Below are positions 62,392 to 64,000 of a stretch of DNA of 64,000 nucleotides, one piece after another (positions within the stretch are counted from its first letter, which is position 1; each line of letters starts with the position of its first letter). This DNA comes from Alphaproteobacteria bacterium. Its GTDB lineage: Bacteria > Pseudomonadota > Alphaproteobacteria > Rhodobacterales > Rhodobacteraceae. Under the pieces are notes generated by a model that did no database searches, was not told the origin of the DNA, and worked only from the letters and a program-made list of their open reading frames with translations. The position numbers were made by a program, and so were the translations under genes. The stretch covers positions 62,001 through 126,000 of the forward strand of contig JAUIAS010000008.1 in NCBI GenBank assembly GCA_030425395.1. The letters run 5' to 3'.

Positions 62392-63644
62392 CCCAACCGA
62401 TCGCGCCTCCCCCCAAGAAGAACCCGCAGGTGCGCAGCCAGTCACCGACGCGCCCGCCCGAAGTCAGATCGCGCGCTGCGATGCACCTGACAGCCGCCGC
62501 CGCCGAGGGGAGATTTTCCCTGCAACGCTGCGGAGAATGCGGTGTGGTTCAATACCCTCCCCGCGATGCCTGCGGCGCGTGCCTGTCAACCGACCTACCT
62601 TGGGAAGACATGCCCGAAGGCGGCACAGTTCTCGCCGAAACAACGGTCCACGCCTCGCCCCGGCTCTATTTTCGCGAACGCATGCCGTGGCGATCCGGTA
62701 CGGTTCAGCTGGACGCGGGACCAACAGTTCTGGCGCATCTGCACGGTGACGTGCCACGCCATGCCCGCGTCCGCATTCAGGCGCGGCTGGACCATTCCGG
62801 ACAGGGGGTTCTGATCGCCCTGCCCGCACAAGACACCCCGAACATGGAAGACGACCCGCTTATGCGCGCCCTCTCAGCCGATCCGAAGCACCGCCGTGTC
62901 CTGATCACCGATGCCCGGTCACCACATGCGTTGGCCCTGACCCGTGCACTGCGTCAAGCGGGTGCGGCGATGATTTTTGCGGGCGAACCGGAAGGTTGGC
63001 GGCCTTACCCGCAGCGGGCCGCGCTTGAGGCCGAAGGTGTCGAAATCCTTCCCATGGACGTGACCGATACGATCTCGGTGCAAAAACTGGCGGGAGAAAT
63101 CGGCGGCAAGACCGATATACTGATAAATACCGCTCAATTCCTACGCCCCGGCGGCGTTCTGGATCGCGGCGATACCGGCTTTGCCCGCGACGAACTTGAG
63201 GTAAATTATCTTGGGCTCATGCGTCTGGCACAGGCCTTTGGCCCAGGCATGGCGGCGCGCACCGCCGATGGCGTCAATTCTGCGATCGCATGGGTCAACC
63301 TGCTCAGCGCCGGGGCGCTGTGCAACGCGCAACCGTTCGGATCATTTTCCGCCAGTCAGGCAGGTGCCTATTCGCTGACCCAGTCGCTGCGCGCCGAATT
63401 CCGCTCCTCAGGCCTGAGGGTGATGAACGTCTTTTTCGGCCCGACAGAAGATGATTCATGGTATCAGCCCCTGCCACCGCCACGCGTTACCTCATCCGCA
63501 CTTGCGCGCGCAGTGGTGAACGGCCTGCAACGCGGGCTTGAGGATGTCTGGTGTGGTGATATCGCAATGGACCTGCGCGACAGGTTCCGCCGTGACCCAA
63601 AGGTTCTGGAACGCGAAATGACGATGGGAGGAGAAGGCGCATGA
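62388..63644 (+). CDS. DUF35 zinc-ribbon/OB-fold protein fused to a degenerate SDR
   Basis: A 418-residue two-domain protein. Residues 40-150 are a DUF35 module: zinc ribbon Cys48, Cys51, Cys62 and Cys65 (RCGECGVV, ACGACLS) and an acyl-CoA OB fold. Residues 165-400 are a short-chain dehydrogenase fold lacking key features: the TGxxxGIG loop reads TDARSPHA, NNAG reads NTAQ, and the catalytic Tyr-x3-Lys is Phe320 and Gln324 (FSASQAG). Oxidoreduction is doubtful; it may be structural or substrate-binding. It likely forms a complex with the preceding thiolase-fold protein. Starts ATGA on that gene's stop. Confidence 0.85.
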   Translation: MTQPIAPPPKKNPQVRSQSPTRPPEVRSRAAMHLTAAAAEGRFSLQRCGECGVVQYPPRDACGACLSTDLPWEDMPEGGTVLAETTVHASPRLYFRERMPWRSGTVQLDAGPTVLAHLHGDVPRHARVRIQARLDHSGQGVLIALPAQDTPNMEDDPLMRALSADPKHRRVLITDARSPHALALTRALRQAGAAMIFAGEPEGWRPYPQRAALEAEGVEILPMDVTDTISVQKLAGEIGGKTDILINTAQFLRPGGVLDRGDTGFARDELEVNYLGLMRLAQAFGPGMAARTADGVNSAIAWVNLLSAGALCNAQPFGSFSASQAGAYSLTQSLRAEFRSSGLRVMNVFFGPTEDDSWYQPLPPPRVTSSALARAVVNGLQRGLEDVWCGDIAMDLRDRFRRDPKVLEREMTMGGEGA

Positions 63645-64000
63645 GCACCTTGGCCGACTTTGCCGCTCGCATCGCATCCGGAACGATCCGGGTCGTGGAC
63701 TTGACGCACACGCTCGACCCCGATTTCCCGGTGATTATCCTGCCGCCCGAGTTCGGCCAATGTGCCCGGTTTCGAATGGAGGAAATCAGCGCTTATGACC
63801 ATCGCGGCCCGGCGTGGAAGTGGCACAACATTTCAATGTCAGAGCATACAGGCACCCATTTCGATGCGCCATCGCACTGGATTTCCGGACGCGACGTGCC
63901 GCGCGGAGCGGTGGACGAAATCGACGTTGCCGATTTCATTGGTCCGGCTTGCGTTATCGATTGTTCGGACGGAGCCGCGCAGAATGAAGACTTTGAACTG
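63641..64000 (+). CDS. Cyclase/KynB/isatin-hydrolase-family metalloenzyme (partial)
   Basis: The first 120 residues of a PF04199 protein, cut by the window edge. The metal motif SEHTGTHFDAPSHW is present with His69, His73, Asp75 and His79. The start DFAARIASGTIRVVDLTHTL fits the family. Kynurenine formamidase and isatin hydrolase belong here, both acting on indole- or anthranilate-type molecules. It begins on the DUF35-SDR stop codon (ATGA), showing the same coupled operon continues rightward. Confidence 0.88.
   Translation, partial: MSTLADFAARIASGTIRVVDLTHTLDPDFPVIILPPEFGQCARFRMEEISAYDHRGPAWKWHNISMSEHTGTHFDAPSHWISGRDVPRGAVDEIDVADFIGPACVIDCSDGAAQNEDFEL

Noticed and set aside
1-64000. tRNA, rRNA, CRISPR arrays, insertion sequences or prophage
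   Set aside because: No cloverleaf with CCA-type acceptor context, no rRNA-like tract, no regularly spaced repeat and no transposase- or phage-like protein was seen by reading the gaps and translations.

Overview
This 64 kb window looks like ordinary chromosome of a GC-rich alphaproteobacterium, most likely a marine Rhodobacterales (Roseobacter-type) species. The indicators are a MipZ division-site ATPase, an ATP synthase Fo operon with separate b and b' subunits, a zinc-free L31 protein, a perfect TTAA-N7-TTAA CtrA-type site, a TRAP transporter and dense, overlapping aromatic-catabolism operons. The genus assignment is inference. I saw no rRNA or tRNA genes, CRISPR arrays, insertion sequences, phage genes or origins. 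No gene-free stretch exceeds 300 bases; the longest gaps (about 200-270 bases) hold promoters and hairpins, listed where visible.

Left half (1-40.8 kb) is mostly housekeeping. It opens with a YghU-type glutathione transferase, a GMC oxidoreductase co-directional with an Lrp/AsnC regulator, and a divergent alanine dehydrogenase. A zinc/cation exporter, MscL, a YtoQ protein, pheST, an MFS transporter, rplT-rpmI and pyruvate kinase follow. Then come an N-formylglutamate amidohydrolase-like gene, two YeaQ-like membrane proteins, and fmt with two tandem deformylase genes, one of which has lost its catalytic residues. Next are a MalY/PatB aminotransferase, a glutathionyl-hydroquinone reductase, a receiver-only regulator and a lytic transglycosylase separated by a CtrA-type site, a rhodanese, smc, a FadR-type regulator, atpIBEF'F, small regulators and exporters, and azoR. 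The block ends with the ffh-rpsP-rimM-trmD-rplS-rpmE translation/secretion cluster (which contains two GNATs, a chorismate mutase and a sulfotransferase-like gene) and mipZ.

From 40.8 to 47.7 kb lies a homogentisate pathway operon with a divergent MarR regulator: hmgA, a tiny membrane protein, fahA, a metallo-beta-lactamase-fold protein with altered metal ligands, an aromatic FAD monooxygenase, a DUF2783 protein and maiA. The monooxygenase and DUF2783 protein may together make homogentisate from hydroxyphenylacetate. A SapC-family gene follows.

From 48.5 kb to the right edge is a second aromatic island: iorAB (arylpyruvate to arylacetyl-CoA) with its own MarR gene, a hotdog thioesterase, a DctPQM TRAP importer, a third MarR regulator, and a tightly overlapping operon. 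That operon encodes a flavin/2Fe-2S reductase, Rieske oxygenase alpha and beta, an acyl-CoA ligase, a thiolase-fold protein without catalytic cysteines, a DUF35 zinc-ribbon protein fused to a degenerate SDR, and a PF04199 cyclase/hydrolase cut by the window edge. A palindrome sits inside the operon promoter and a related element lies upstream of dctP, suggesting control by the adjacent MarR protein. The gene set recalls MarR-controlled indole-3-acetate (auxin) degradation loci. The proposed role, uptake and breakdown of an indole- or aryl-acetate via a CoA-bound intermediate, is a hypothesis and is the most interesting content of the window.
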